Source: Aidingimonas lacisalsi (GTDB taxonomy: Bacteria; Pseudomonadota; Gammaproteobacteria; Pseudomonadales; Halomonadaceae). Taken from it: DNA of 64,000 bases. Shown here one piece after another: positions 11,418 through 20,955 of the stretch. Location of the stretch: the NCBI RefSeq assembly GCF_008079445.1, contig NZ_VRYH01000002.1, positions 186,001-250,000 of the forward strand, given 5' to 3'. Every line of letters begins with the position of its first letter. Position 1 is the stretch's first letter. A program made the position numbers and the translations under genes. The notes under the pieces are model-generated. The model saw only the letters and a program-made list of their open reading frames with translations, was not told the DNA's origin and ran no database searches.

Positions 11418-11556
11418 CGCAGGTGCCTCGCTACGTCATGGGGCCGACTTGTAGTCTAACCGCTTTTCATAATTCGTCGTCCCATTACTGAAAGTTCCGG
11501 TCGGCGGCGGGCTCTATACTCTGTTGATCAATTGGTCCCACTGGATGGAGAGCATC

Positions 11557-12771
11557 ATGAACGAGACCCCGACCCGCAGCGATTTCGACCAGTACATGGC
11601 GCCGACCTATGCGCCGCAACAGGTGATCCCGACGCGAGGAGAGGGCAGCCGACTATGGGATCAGGCCGGTAAGGAATACATCGATTTTGCTGGCGGGATT
11701 GCCGTCAATGCGTTGGGTCATTGCCATCCGGCCCTGGTCGACGCGCTCCAGTCTCAGGGCAATACGCTCTGGCATCTCTCCAATGTATACACCAATGAGC
11801 CGGCTCTGCGCTTGGCGAAATGCCTGGTCGAAAGCACCTTTGCCGACAAGGCCTTTTTCTGCTCTTCCGGTGGCGAGGCCAATGAAGCTGCGCTCAAATT
11901 GGCGCGCCGCTACGCCCATGATCACTATGGTGCCTACAAGGACAAGATCATTTCGTTCCAGCAATCTTTCCACGGCCGCACATTGTTTACCGTCAGTGTG
12001 GGCGGGCAGCCCAAGTATTCCCAGGGATTCGGCCCGATTCCGGGGGGAATCCTGCATGCGGAATTCAACGATCTTGACAGTGTACGCAAGCTGGTAGGCG
12101 ACGATACGTGTGCAATCATCGTCGAACCGATGCAAGGGGAAGGCGGCATCGTTCCGGCGACCCCCGACTTTCTTCACGGGGTTCGCCAACTTTGCGATGA
12201 CAACCGCGCGTTGCTTATTTTCGATGAAGTCCAGACTGGTGTCGGGCGTACGGGATCACTGTATGCCTACATGGAGTACGGGATCACGCCGGATATCCTG
12301 ACCAGTGCCAAGTCCCTGGGGGGCGGTTTCCCGGTAGGCGCGATGCTGGCCACCGATGAGGTCATGGCATCCTTGACCGCCGGGACTCACGGCTCGACGT
12401 ATGGTGGCAATGCGTTGGCGTCTGCAGTGGCGCTGGCCGCTGTGGAGTTCATCGATACCCCGGACGTGCTGGCGGGCGTCAAGAAGCGTCATGACCTGTT
12501 TCGTGAGCATCTCGAATCGATCAATCGTCGCTATGGCGTATTTCAGCAAGTTCGCGGCATGGGACTGCTGATCGGGGCCCCCATGGCACCGGATTACGCG
12601 GAGCGGGCCAAGGACATCCTGCCACTGGCCATTGACGAGGGACTGATGGCGTTGGTTGCCGGTCCCAATGTATTGCGCATGGCGCCGTCGCTGGTGATTC
12701 CCGAAGCCGATATCGAGGAGGGAATGGCTCGTCTTGACCGTGCGATTGCTAGGTTCGTGGCACAGGCATGA
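11557..12771 (+). CDS. aruC: Succinylornithine/acetylornithine aminotransferase
   Basis: A PLP-dependent class III aminotransferase of 404 residues. In the arginine succinyltransferase pathway it converts succinylornithine to succinylglutamate semialdehyde; the same family enzyme ArgD acts on acetylornithine in arginine synthesis, and many species use one enzyme for both. Seen are [67 protein letters not shown], and the PLP lysine Lys252 in [13 protein letters not shown]. The start at 11557 has GGAGAG 4 bases upstream. A TATACT -10 hexamer is seen at 11515-11520. It heads the aru operon. Confidence 0.92.
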   Translation: MNETPTRSDFDQYMAPTYAPQQVIPTRGEGSRLWDQAGKEYIDFAGGIAVNALGHCHPALVDALQSQGNTLWHLSNVYTNEPALRLAKCLVESTFADKAFFCSSGGEANEAALKLARRYAHDHYGAYKDKIISFQQSFHGRTLFTVSVGGQPKYSQGFGPIPGGILHAEFNDLDSVRKLVGDDTCAIIVEPMQGEGGIVPATPDFLHGVRQLCDDNRALLIFDEVQTGVGRTGSLYAYMEYGITPDILTSAKSLGGGFPVGAMLATDEVMASLTAGTHGSTYGGNALASAVALAAVEFIDTPDVLAGVKKRHDLFREHLESINRRYGVFQQVRGMGLLIGAPMAPDYAERAKDILPLAIDEGLMALVAGPNVLRMAPSLVIPEADIEEGMARLDRAIARFVAQA

Positions 12772-12821
12772 GCATGGCGATTACCGACGCCGATACGCAA
12801 CCGACGATAAGAGGGTTTGCC

Positions 12822-13886
12822 ATGTTGGTCGTTCGTCCTGCCCGGGCGGCAGACTTGCCGGACCTGGAGCGGTTGGCCGGTAGCGCCACACCACGGCTGA
12901 CCAACCTGCCGGCACACCGAGACCGTCTGGAGGAGCGCATCACACGCTCCCAGCGCGCTTTCAGCCGAGATATCGACTTCCCCGGTGACGAGCACTATAC
13001 CTTCGTGATCGAGGATCGAGAACGCAACGAGGTGGTGGGGACGGCCACCATCCGTGCGCAAGCTGGAGCCAACGAGGCGTATTACACCTATCGTCAGGAG
13101 ACATTGATCCATGCCTCGCAGCAACTCAATGTGCGCCGCGAGGTCCAGACCCTGTCGCTGTCGCACGAAGTCTCGGAAGCCACGCTGCTGTGTGCCTTGT
13201 CGCTCGACTCACGCTATAAAGCCACCAGCGCCGAGAGCTTGCTGCGACGTGCCCGGTTGATGTTCATCGCCCAGTATCCGGAGCGCTTTTCAGCACTTCT
13301 GGCGGTGGCATTCCCGGGCTATCTCGATGGCGAGAGCGAGTCGCCATTCTGGAACAGCGTCGGACGCCACTTCTTCGTGCGCAGCTTCCAGGAAATCAAT
13401 CACCTGGCCGGAGTGCGTTCCAAGAGCTTCATCGCCGAAGTGATGCCTCAGTTTCCGCTGTATTTGCCATTATTGACTCCCCAAGCCCGGGCAGCGATCG
13501 GGCGGGAACACCCGGATCACGAGCGTGCCCTGGAGGAGATGCTGGCCGAAGGCTTCGTGCGCAGCCGTCATGTCGATATCTTCGATGGCGGCCCGGTGGT
13601 CAAGGGCGAACGTGATCGGTTGGAAACCTTCCAGCAGGCTGCCTGGCATCCCGTCCGGGTCCGTCCGGAAGCCTCTCTGCCTGATGCCGAGCCTGCCATG
13701 GTAGCCAATCAGAAACTCGGCGACTTTCGTTGCGTGGTTGCGCGTTATGCCTTGTCACCGACCGGGCAACTGATGCTGTCGCAGGATCATGCCGACATCC
13801 TCGGTGTGGAAGAGGGACGTGCCGTGCTGGCTGCACCGTTGACATTGCCCGATGTCGAAGATGCGCTCGACGAAGGAGAATTGTGA
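12822..13886 (+). CDS. aruF: Arginine N-succinyltransferase, alpha subunit
   Basis: One of two related subunits that transfer succinyl from succinyl-CoA to arginine, the first step of the AST pathway. The 354-residue protein from MLVVRPARAADLPDLERLA aligns with Pseudomonas AruF, including FPGYLDGESESPFWNSVGRHFF, SKSFIAEVMPQFPLYLPLL and HVDIFDGGPVV. The start at 12822 is preferred because AGAGGG lies 6 bases upstream; an in-frame ATG at 12768 overlaps the aruC stop and would add 18 unconserved residues. Its stop overlaps the aruG start by one base (TGATG), which indicates coupled translation. Confidence 0.93.
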   Translation: MLVVRPARAADLPDLERLAGSATPRLTNLPAHRDRLEERITRSQRAFSRDIDFPGDEHYTFVIEDRERNEVVGTATIRAQAGANEAYYTYRQETLIHASQQLNVRREVQTLSLSHEVSEATLLCALSLDSRYKATSAESLLRRARLMFIAQYPERFSALLAVAFPGYLDGESESPFWNSVGRHFFVRSFQEINHLAGVRSKSFIAEVMPQFPLYLPLLTPQARAAIGREHPDHERALEEMLAEGFVRSRHVDIFDGGPVVKGERDRLETFQQAAWHPVRVRPEASLPDAEPAMVANQKLGDFRCVVARYALSPTGQLMLSQDHADILGVEEGRAVLAAPLTLPDVEDALDEGEL

Positions 13887-14902
13887 TGCACATTCGCCCG
13901 ATTGCCCGTGGTGATCTCGACGCGTTGCAGTCCCTGGCACAGCAGACGGGGGTCGGCTTTACCTCATTGCCTGATAATCGCGACTTTCTGGCCAGCAAGA
14001 TCGAGTCCGCCGCACGCGCTTTCGAGGAGCGTACGCCGGTGGATGATCGACTTTATTTCTTCGTACTCGAAGATGGCGACAATGGTGAGCTGGTGGGGTG
14101 CTGTGCCATCGAAGGCCAGGTCGGACGTGAAGTGCCTTTCTATAACTACCGGCTCGGCACCCTGGCTCACTCATCCGTGCAACTCGACCTGCACCGTACG
14201 ATCGATACACTGTTCCTCAGCTCTGACCATACCGGCGATGCCGAGGTTTGCTCGCTCTACTTACGCCCGGAGTATCGTCGCAATCGCAACGGCGCATTGC
14301 TTTCCAAAGCGCGCTGGCTGTTCCTGGCTCAGTTCCGCGACCGTTTTCCGCACAAGGTGCTGGCGGAAATGCGTGGGGTCTTCGATGAGAACGGGGTGAG
14401 CCCTTTCTGGGAGTGTCTGGGCAGCCATTTCTTTCCGATGGCATTCTCCGAGGCAGACAGGCTGACGGGGCTGGGACAGAAAAGCTTCATCGGCGAACTG
14501 ATGCCCAGGTTTCCGATCTACACCCCCTTCTTGTCCGAAGCGGCACGGGCCTGCATTGGCGAAGTCCATGAACACACGCGTCCTGCTCTGGAGATGCTCA
14601 AGAAAGAAGGCATGCGCTGGGAGGGCTACATCGATATCTTCGATGGCGGCCCCACGGTGGAAGCGTACATCGACGATGTGCTTGCGGTACGCAACTCACG
14701 GTTATGTCAGGTAGAAGTGACCGCCGATGCCGAACACATGGAACGCCCTTCCTGGCTCGTTGCGACGACCGAGATGCTGAGCTTCCGCGCCGCCTGGGTA
14801 GGTCGCGGTCCAGATGAACGTAACGTAATCACCCTGACCGAAGAAGAGGCACACCGCTTGGATGTCAAGGCGGGAGAGTCTCTCCGTGTACTCGAGACAT
14901 AG
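13886..14902 (+). CDS. aruG: Arginine N-succinyltransferase, beta subunit
   Basis: The 338-residue partner of AruF and its paralogue; pseudomonads carry the pair where enteric bacteria have a single AstA. Conserved blocks are GVGFTSLPDNRDFLASKI, FFVLEDGDNGELVGCCAIEG, CSLYLRPEYRRNRNGALLSKARWLFLA, MRGVFDENGVSPFWECLGSHFF and EGYIDIFDGGPTVEA. A GGAGAA ribosome binding site lies 5 bases upstream of the ATG inside the end of aruF. It is followed by aruD after 9 bases. The assignment rests on matching the AstA/AruFG family; which subunit is alpha or beta follows gene order. Confidence 0.94.
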   Translation: MHIRPIARGDLDALQSLAQQTGVGFTSLPDNRDFLASKIESAARAFEERTPVDDRLYFFVLEDGDNGELVGCCAIEGQVGREVPFYNYRLGTLAHSSVQLDLHRTIDTLFLSSDHTGDAEVCSLYLRPEYRRNRNGALLSKARWLFLAQFRDRFPHKVLAEMRGVFDENGVSPFWECLGSHFFPMAFSEADRLTGLGQKSFIGELMPRFPIYTPFLSEAARACIGEVHEHTRPALEMLKKEGMRWEGYIDIFDGGPTVEAYIDDVLAVRNSRLCQVEVTADAEHMERPSWLVATTEMLSFRAAWVGRGPDERNVITLTEEEAHRLDVKAGESLRVLET

Positions 14903-14911
14903 GAGTTGATG

Positions 14912-16381
14912 ATGCAAGCCAGGCAGCAACTGCTGGTCGGTGGCAACTGGGTCGATGGCACGGCAGAACGCTTCGCTAAGCTCGACCCGGTGTCGCATGA
15001 CGAGCTATGGCATGGCGGCAGCGCCGCGCCCGAGCAGGTAGCAGCTTCCGTCAATGCTGCACGCCAGGCATTTCCGGCCTGGGCACGTATGCCATTTACC
15101 GAGCGCCAGGCGCTCGTCGAGCGCTTCCGCGATGTACTGGAATCCCGCCGTGAAGCGCTGGCGACCGCGATCGCTCAGGAAACCGGCAAGCCGCTATGGG
15201 AAGCGCGTACCGAAATCGGTGCGATGATCGGTAAAGTGGCGATCTCCCTGCGGGCCTATGAGGAGCGCACCGGCGAACACCAGCGCGACGCCGGCGGTGC
15301 CAGGGCGGTATTGCGTCACCGCCCACATGGCGTCATGGCAGTATTCGGGCCCTACAACTTTCCTGGCCATCTGCCCAATGGGCACATGGTGCCAGCGTTG
15401 CTGGCCGGTAATACGGTGGTCTTCAAGCCCAGCGAACAGACACCGTTGACCGCGGATCTGACCGTGCAGTGCTGGCGCGAGGCCGGCCTCCCCGATGGCG
15501 TCATCAATCTGGTACAGGGTGCTGCGCCGGTGGGACAGGCATTGGCCGCATCGCCATCGATCGATGGACTGCTGTTCACGGGGAGTGCCAAGGTGGGGGG
15601 CATCCTGCATCGCCAGTTCGCCGGCCAACTCGACAAGATCCTGGCATTGGAACTGGGGGGTAACAATCCCTTGGTGGTCCGGGATGTGCCTGATGAGCGT
15701 GCCGCCGTGCTGAGCATTCTGCAGTCGGCCTTCCTGTCCGGTGGCCAGCGCTGTACCTGTGCCCGTCGGTTGATCGTTCCCGAGGGGGCAGTCGGTGACC
15801 GTCTGATCGAGTCGCTGGTCACGGCCATGGACAGGCTTCATGTCGCCGGCCAGTTTGCGTCCCCCGAACCGTTCTATGCGGGGCTGGCAAGCCTTCAGGC
15901 GGCGGATGGCCTGCTGCAGGCACAGGCTGACCTGGAGACGGCCGGTGGGATGGTGTTGTCACGCATGCGTCGTCTGGAGGGGAACACCAGCCTGTTGTCA
16001 CCGGGGCTGATCGATGTGACCGGGCTCGAGGTCCCCGACGAGGAGCATTTCGGACCATTGCTCAAGGTGACCCGCTATCGCGACTGGGAAGAGGCCATCG
16101 CCTTGGCCAACGATACGCGTTATGGCCTCTCCGCCGGCCTGATTGGCGGCGAGCGCAGCGATTGGGACGATTTCCTGTTGCGTATCCGCGCCGGTATCGT
16201 CAACTGGAACCGTCAGACCACCGGTGCTTCCGGCGATGCGCCGTTCGGCGGTATCGGCGACAGCGGCAATCATCGACCCAGTGCCTACTACGCCGCCGAT
16301 TACTGTGCCTATCCGGTGGCTTCCATGGAGAGCGACGTCTTGGAACTGCCTGACAACTTGCCGCCGGGAGTCGAACTGTGA
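14912..16381 (+). CDS. astD: Succinylglutamate-semialdehyde dehydrogenase
   Basis: An NAD-dependent aldehyde dehydrogenase of 489 residues (aruD in pseudomonads) that oxidises N-succinylglutamate semialdehyde to succinylglutamate, the fourth AST step. It starts [16 protein letters not shown], with AGGAG 6 bases upstream. Motifs are [44 protein letters not shown], and the catalytic cysteine Cys281 in [11 protein letters not shown], a signature that separates AstD from general aldehyde dehydrogenases. The stop overlaps the astB start by four bases. Confidence 0.95.
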   Translation: MQARQQLLVGGNWVDGTAERFAKLDPVSHDELWHGGSAAPEQVAASVNAARQAFPAWARMPFTERQALVERFRDVLESRREALATAIAQETGKPLWEARTEIGAMIGKVAISLRAYEERTGEHQRDAGGARAVLRHRPHGVMAVFGPYNFPGHLPNGHMVPALLAGNTVVFKPSEQTPLTADLTVQCWREAGLPDGVINLVQGAAPVGQALAASPSIDGLLFTGSAKVGGILHRQFAGQLDKILALELGGNNPLVVRDVPDERAAVLSILQSAFLSGGQRCTCARRLIVPEGAVGDRLIESLVTAMDRLHVAGQFASPEPFYAGLASLQAADGLLQAQADLETAGGMVLSRMRRLEGNTSLLSPGLIDVTGLEVPDEEHFGPLLKVTRYRDWEEAIALANDTRYGLSAGLIGGERSDWDDFLLRIRAGIVNWNRQTTGASGDAPFGGIGDSGNHRPSAYYAADYCAYPVASMESDVLELPDNLPPGVEL

Positions 16382-17730
16382 CGCAACAACAAAGTACCGT
16401 CCATGAAGTCAATTTCGATGGTCTGGTCGGCCCCACTCACAATTACGCCGGCCTGGCGCACGGCAATGTGGCATCCATGTCTCATGAAGGTCTGGCATCC
16501 AACCCCAGGGAAGGGGCGCTGCAGGGTCTGGCCAAGATGAAATCGCTGCTCGACGCCGGATTCATGCAAGGTGTATTACCGCCGCAGCAACGTCCCGACC
16601 TGGGGGCCTTGAGAGCGCTAGGGTTCACCGGCAGTGCTCGGCAAGTGCTGGCGCATGCCGCCAATGAGGCACCCCAGATCCTGCGTGCGGTATGTTCGGC
16701 GTCAAGCATGTGGACGGCCAACGCTGCGACCGTTTCGCCGAGTGCCGATACGCCGGATGGCCGGGTCCACGTTACGCCTGCCAATCTGCAGTCGAGCTTT
16801 CATCGGTATCTGGAACCGGCGACCACTGCACGCGTGCTGGCCGCCATCTTTCGGGATGAGGCCTATTTCACGCACCACCCTGTGCTGCCTGCAACGCCGG
16901 CCTTTGCGGATGAAGGGGCGGCCAACCATACGCGCTTGTGCGAGAGCCATGGCGACCCGGGGGTGCATCTGTTCGTCTACGGCCGGCGTGCTTTTGGCGG
17001 TGAGAGAGAACCGGCCCGGTATCCCGCACGCCAGACCCTGGAAGCCAGCCAGGCTACCGCTCGACAACATGGATTGAAGGGTGATCAGACGATCTTCGCC
17101 CAGCAACATCCCGATGCCATCGATGCCGGTGTCTTCCACAATGATGTCATCGCCGTGGGCAATGGTCCGGTGTTGCTCTATCACGACATGGCCTTTCTTG
17201 ACGAGGACGCTACCCTCGATGCCATTCGCGCCAGACTGGCGACACCCTTGATCCCCGTACGCGTGCCGAGCGAGGCTGTCGGCCTTGAGGATGCCGTAGC
17301 GTCGTATCTATTCAACTCGCAACTCCTCAGCCAGCCCGATGGCAGCATGACGTTGGTGGTGCCGGGTGAGTGCCAGGAAAACGAGGCGGTCTGGCGAACC
17401 ATTCAGGACCTGTTGCTGGCAGGCTATAACCCGATCGGCGAGGTCATGGTCAAGGACGTGAAGCAGAGCATGCGCAACGGCGGTGGCCCGGCCTGCCTGC
17501 GCTTGCGTGTCGTGCTGTCGGCCCAGGAGCGCCAGGCGTTGTCCGGTCGCGTTCTATTGGATGAAACGCTCTATGCCGACCTGACCGCCTGGGTGGAGCG
17601 CCACTATCGCGATCGTCTGGTGCCGGACGACCTGGCCGATCCGCAACTGGCCGATGAAAGCCTGACCGCGCTGGATGAACTGACGCAACTCCTGCAGATC
17701 GGGTCAGTATATCCGTTTCAACTCGGATAG
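16378..17730 (+). CDS. astB: N-succinylarginine dihydrolase
   Basis: AstB (AruB) hydrolyses succinylarginine to succinylornithine, CO2 and two ammonia, the second AST step. The 450-residue protein shows [20 protein letters not shown], the catalytic cysteine area [67 protein letters not shown] and [14 protein letters not shown], all matching E. coli AstB closely. It starts with GTG in a four-base overlap with the astD stop. It is the last gene of the operon; astE (aruE), normally needed for the final deacylation, is not in the window. Confidence 0.96.
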   Translation: MTQQQSTVHEVNFDGLVGPTHNYAGLAHGNVASMSHEGLASNPREGALQGLAKMKSLLDAGFMQGVLPPQQRPDLGALRALGFTGSARQVLAHAANEAPQILRAVCSASSMWTANAATVSPSADTPDGRVHVTPANLQSSFHRYLEPATTARVLAAIFRDEAYFTHHPVLPATPAFADEGAANHTRLCESHGDPGVHLFVYGRRAFGGEREPARYPARQTLEASQATARQHGLKGDQTIFAQQHPDAIDAGVFHNDVIAVGNGPVLLYHDMAFLDEDATLDAIRARLATPLIPVRVPSEAVGLEDAVASYLFNSQLLSQPDGSMTLVVPGECQENEAVWRTIQDLLLAGYNPIGEVMVKDVKQSMRNGGGPACLRLRVVLSAQERQALSGRVLLDETLYADLTAWVERHYRDRLVPDDLADPQLADESLTALDELTQLLQIGSVYPFQLG

Positions 17731-17734
17731 TCGG

Positions 17735-17783
17735 CAGGGCGCCAGCGGTGTGGAGCGTTAACCGCCCGATCGAGTGCGCCCTG
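17735..17783 (+). terminator. Possible structured 3' end of the aru operon
   Basis: CAGGGCGC (17735-17742) and GCGCCCTG (17776-17783) form a perfect inverted repeat just after the astB stop, with a smaller CGGT/ACCG pair inside the 33-base loop. No T-run follows, so it is not a classic intrinsic terminator; it may be a processing or stability element. Confidence 0.3.
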
Positions 17784-17806
17784 ACCGTCATCCCTTCGTG
17801 ATGTGA

Positions 17807-17824
17807 CCTTCACATGTCTGTCAC
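17807..17824 (+). promoter_or_regulatory. Putative Pho box upstream of phoX
   Basis: CCTTCAC-ATGT-CTGTCAC is two 7-base direct repeats with a 4-base spacer. The second repeat is identical to the PhoB consensus half and the first matches at five of seven positions. It ends about 11 bases before a weak -10 (TTACTT/TTCTAT) and about 57 bases before phoX. The position and the phosphatase gene downstream support the call. Confidence 0.55.
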
Positions 17825-17881
17825 CTTCGAGCGTTACTTCTATGCCTCTCAACACCGTGACCCGCATGAGGAGGCAATCGC

Positions 17882-19852
17882 ATGGTTTTCAATCGACGCG
17901 CGCATTTCGAAGAGGCGGAAAACACGCCCAGCAATCCGAATCTCCAGCAACCGATCGGCAAGATCATCGAGCGGCGCTATTCCCGGCGAGGATTCCTCAA
18001 AGGGGCAGGCTACGGCGGTCTCGGTGTGGCAGCCATCGGTGCCATGAATCCCTTGACGGCAGCCATTGCCTCCGAAAGCGATACGCTGGATCGTTTCGCC
18101 TTCGAGGAAATCGCACACGGGGTCGATACCACGCACCATGTGGCGGAAGGCTACAATGCCGACATTCTCATTCGCTGGGGGGATCCGCTATTTGCCGAAG
18201 CACCGACCTTCGATCCGCACGATCAGAGCGCCGATGCCCAGGAGCGTCAGTTTGGCTACAACAACGATTATGTCGGCTTCGTACCGCTGGAGGGGCGATT
18301 CGATCATGGCCTGCTGGTCGTCAATCACGAATATACCAATGAAGAATTGATGTTCCCTGGCCTGCCGGGCCCCCTGGATGCGCATGACTTTTCCGGCATG
18401 ACCCGTGAAATGGTGGAAATCGAGCAGGCGGCCCACGGTGTCTCGGTGGTGGAAGTCAAGCGCGAAGCCGGGCGTTGGCACTACATTCAGGATGGTCGGC
18501 ACAATCGTCGCATTACCCCCCGATCGACCGAGATCGCACTGTCCGGGCCGGTTGCGGGTCATGACCGCGTGCAGACCGATGCCGACCCGGAAGGCCGTAC
18601 GGTGATCGGCACGCTCAACAACTGTGCGGGAGGAACGACCCCTTGGGGCACCATCCTGACCTGCGAAGAGAACTTCCACGGCTATTTCCTGGGCGATGCC
18701 GAGTCGCATCCAGAGAAAGACAAGCTCGAGCGCTATGGCGTGCCGGGCCACTCCTATGCCTGGGGAGACTTCGATAGACGATTCGATATCAGTCGTGAGC
18801 CCAACGAGCCGAACCGCTTCGGTTGGGTGGTCGAAATCGATCCCATGGATCCACAATCGACTCCCGTCAAACGGACCGCATTGGGCCGTTTCAAGCACGA
18901 AGGGGCAGCCAACATGCTGACCGAAGATGGCCGCCTGGTGGTCTACATGGGCGATGACCAGCGATTCGACTATGTGTACAAGTTCGTCAGTCGCGACGTC
19001 GTGAACCGGGCCGATCCTGCCGCCAATCGCGATCTGCTCGATCATGGCACGCTCTACGTGGCTCGCTTCCATGACGATGGCACGGTCGATTGGCTACCCC
19101 TGGAACATGGCCAAGGCCCCCTGACGGAAGAGAACGGCTTTGCCAGTCAGGCCGATGTGTTGATCGACACTCGCCAGGCTGCCGATGCCTTGGGTGCGAC
19201 ACCGATGGATCGCCCTGAGGATGTGGAGGGCAATCCCGCGACCGGCGACGTCTATGTCATGTTGACCAACAACGACGAACGTACCGAATCGCAAGTCGAC
19301 GCCGTCAACCCCAGGGAAGACAACACCTTCGGACATATCATCGAGATCATCACCGATGGCAGTCATACGGCGACGCAGAACCGCTGGGAGGTGTTGGTGC
19401 AGTGCGGCAACCCCGCCGACGGTGACGTGGGGGCGATGTGGAACCCCGCCACCAGTGACGATGGCTGGTTCGCCGCCCCGGACAACTGTGCCGTGGATGC
19501 GCGAGGTAGGTTATGGGTCACGACGGACCAGGGCAGTAACTGGCCAAAAAGTGGCACGGCCGATGGTGTCTGGGCGTTGGAAACCGAAGGTGAGCGGCGC
19601 GGGACCGGCAAGATGTTCTTCCGGGTGCCTGTCGGTGCGGAAATGTGTGGGCCCTGCTTTACTCCCGATGACACGGCCTTCTTCGTTGCCGTGCAGCACC
19701 CGGCCGCCGATGGTATCGAGGCGTTCGAGGGTCATGACGGCCGCTCCAGCTTCGAGAATCCGGCGACTCGCTGGCCGGACTTTCATGGCGGGATGCCGCC
19801 GCGTCCCTCAATCGTATCCATAACGCGTCAAGGCGGTGGCACCGTCGGTTGA
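17882..19852 (+). CDS. phoX: PhoX-family alkaline phosphatase (TAT-exported)
   Basis: PhoX enzymes are periplasmic, TAT-exported, Ca/Fe-dependent phosphatases that release phosphate from organic esters, common in marine and saline bacteria. The 656-residue protein has a twin-arginine signal (RRYSRRGFLKGAGYGGLGVA, about residues 31-50) followed by the mature domain with GFVPLEGRFDHGLLVVNHEYTNEE, CAGGTTPWGTILTCEENFHGYF, FGWVVEIDPMDP, RTALGRFKHEGAA and MTNN-like stretches. The C-terminal GEMCGPCFT-like motif (VGAEMCGPCFTPD) is typical of the family. A GAGGAGG ribosome binding site lies 7 bases before the ATG. A Pho box upstream suggests induction by phosphate starvation. Confidence 0.9.
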   Translation: MVFNRRAHFEEAENTPSNPNLQQPIGKIIERRYSRRGFLKGAGYGGLGVAAIGAMNPLTAAIASESDTLDRFAFEEIAHGVDTTHHVAEGYNADILIRWGDPLFAEAPTFDPHDQSADAQERQFGYNNDYVGFVPLEGRFDHGLLVVNHEYTNEELMFPGLPGPLDAHDFSGMTREMVEIEQAAHGVSVVEVKREAGRWHYIQDGRHNRRITPRSTEIALSGPVAGHDRVQTDADPEGRTVIGTLNNCAGGTTPWGTILTCEENFHGYFLGDAESHPEKDKLERYGVPGHSYAWGDFDRRFDISREPNEPNRFGWVVEIDPMDPQSTPVKRTALGRFKHEGAANMLTEDGRLVVYMGDDQRFDYVYKFVSRDVVNRADPAANRDLLDHGTLYVARFHDDGTVDWLPLEHGQGPLTEENGFASQADVLIDTRQAADALGATPMDRPEDVEGNPATGDVYVMLTNNDERTESQVDAVNPREDNTFGHIIEIITDGSHTATQNRWEVLVQCGNPADGDVGAMWNPATSDDGWFAAPDNCAVDARGRLWVTTDQGSNWPKSGTADGVWALETEGERRGTGKMFFRVPVGAEMCGPCFTPDDTAFFVAVQHPAADGIEAFEGHDGRSSFENPATRWPDFHGGMPPRPSIVSITRQGGGTVG

Positions 19853-19945
19853 TGTGTATGCACAGCGCGCTTATCTGACCCGGTCGGTAGCGTAGGGTAA
19901 ACTGAGAGCTTCATGGAATCGTGTGTCCTGAGCCAAGGAGCCTCA

Positions 19946-20845
19946 ATGCACTGGCGAGCCCTGCGCTACTTCGACACCGTTGCGCGCTGCCGTTCTCTGC
20001 GGCAGGCAGCGGCCCAATTGCATATTGCACCGACGGCGATCAGCCGACAGATCGACTTGCTGGAACACCAACTGGGCGCGCCACTCATCGAGCGTGGTCC
20101 CGGTGGCATCAGTCTGACATCGGCAGGCGAGTTGCTGGCTGCTCAGACCCGGAGAACGCTGCGTGATCTGGAACGGGTCGAGGAGCATATCGCCGATCTC
20201 AAAGGGCTGCGTACCGGGCATGTCAGCATCCGGGCGGCCGAAGGGGTCGTCGCCGGCTGGCTGGCGCCCGCACTCGCGGCCTTGAGTCGCCAATATCCGC
20301 GCCTTCGCTTCGATATCCATATTGCCAGCGCTGGTCAGATCGTCGATGCATTGCGGTGTGGCGATGCCGATATCGGCCTGGCGTTCTTCATGCCGCGTCA
20401 TGACGACATTGTTCCTTTTGCCAGCGGTACTCTGGAGCATCACGTGGTGATGACGCCGGATCACCCCTTGGCAGGTCGGACGTCGCTATCGCTGGCTGAC
20501 ATCGCCTCCCATCCTCTGGCGCTACCCGATGACAGCTATGGCGCGCGTCAGGCGCTCGAGATGGCTGCTCGTCGACAAGGTGTGTCCCTGGCACCGACCT
20601 TTCGTACCGCGTCGCTCGAAACCCAGAAAGCGCTGGCCATGGCAGGCGCTGCCTTGCTGGTTTTGCCGCCATTGGCCGTGAGCAGGGAGTGCCGGACAGG
20701 GCAGTTGACCAGCGTTCCGCTTTGCCATGAGGCGTTGGCCGGGGCGCGGATTGATCTGTGCATCTACCGACACCGGCAGCGGAGTTTCGCGACTGACGCT
20801 TGCCTGTCACTGCTGGCGGAGGCCGTCGGGCAATACGGTGCATGA
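19946..20845 (+). CDS. LysR-family transcriptional regulator
   Basis: A 299-residue LysR regulator. The N-terminal winged helix-turn-helix is clear (MHWRALRYFDTVARCRSLRQAAAQLHIAPTAISRQIDLLEHQLG, residues 1-44). The effector domain has a type 2 periplasmic-binding fold with DADIGLAFFMPRHDDI. The start at 19946 has AAGGAG 6 bases upstream. It lies in the same direction as, and about 110 bases before, the amidase-symporter genes, which it may control; most LysR proteins are divergent from their targets, so this is a guess. Confidence 0.9.
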   Translation: MHWRALRYFDTVARCRSLRQAAAQLHIAPTAISRQIDLLEHQLGAPLIERGPGGISLTSAGELLAAQTRRTLRDLERVEEHIADLKGLRTGHVSIRAAEGVVAGWLAPALAALSRQYPRLRFDIHIASAGQIVDALRCGDADIGLAFFMPRHDDIVPFASGTLEHHVVMTPDHPLAGRTSLSLADIASHPLALPDDSYGARQALEMAARRQGVSLAPTFRTASLETQKALAMAGAALLVLPPLAVSRECRTGQLTSVPLCHEALAGARIDLCIYRHRQRSFATDACLSLLAEAVGQYGA

Positions 20846-20955
20846 TGGTGAACACAAAACGTGGACACGCTGAGCTCATAATTGTGATGGCTGAGTTCAC
20901 CGTCAGCGACCAGGCTGAAGCGACGATCATCGCATGACCAGCCACCGAGAGCGTT

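Noticed and set aside
11461-11556. ArgR-type operator upstream of aruC
   Set aside because: No convincing match to the TGTCGC-N8-AA half-site in this region, only a -10 hexamer.
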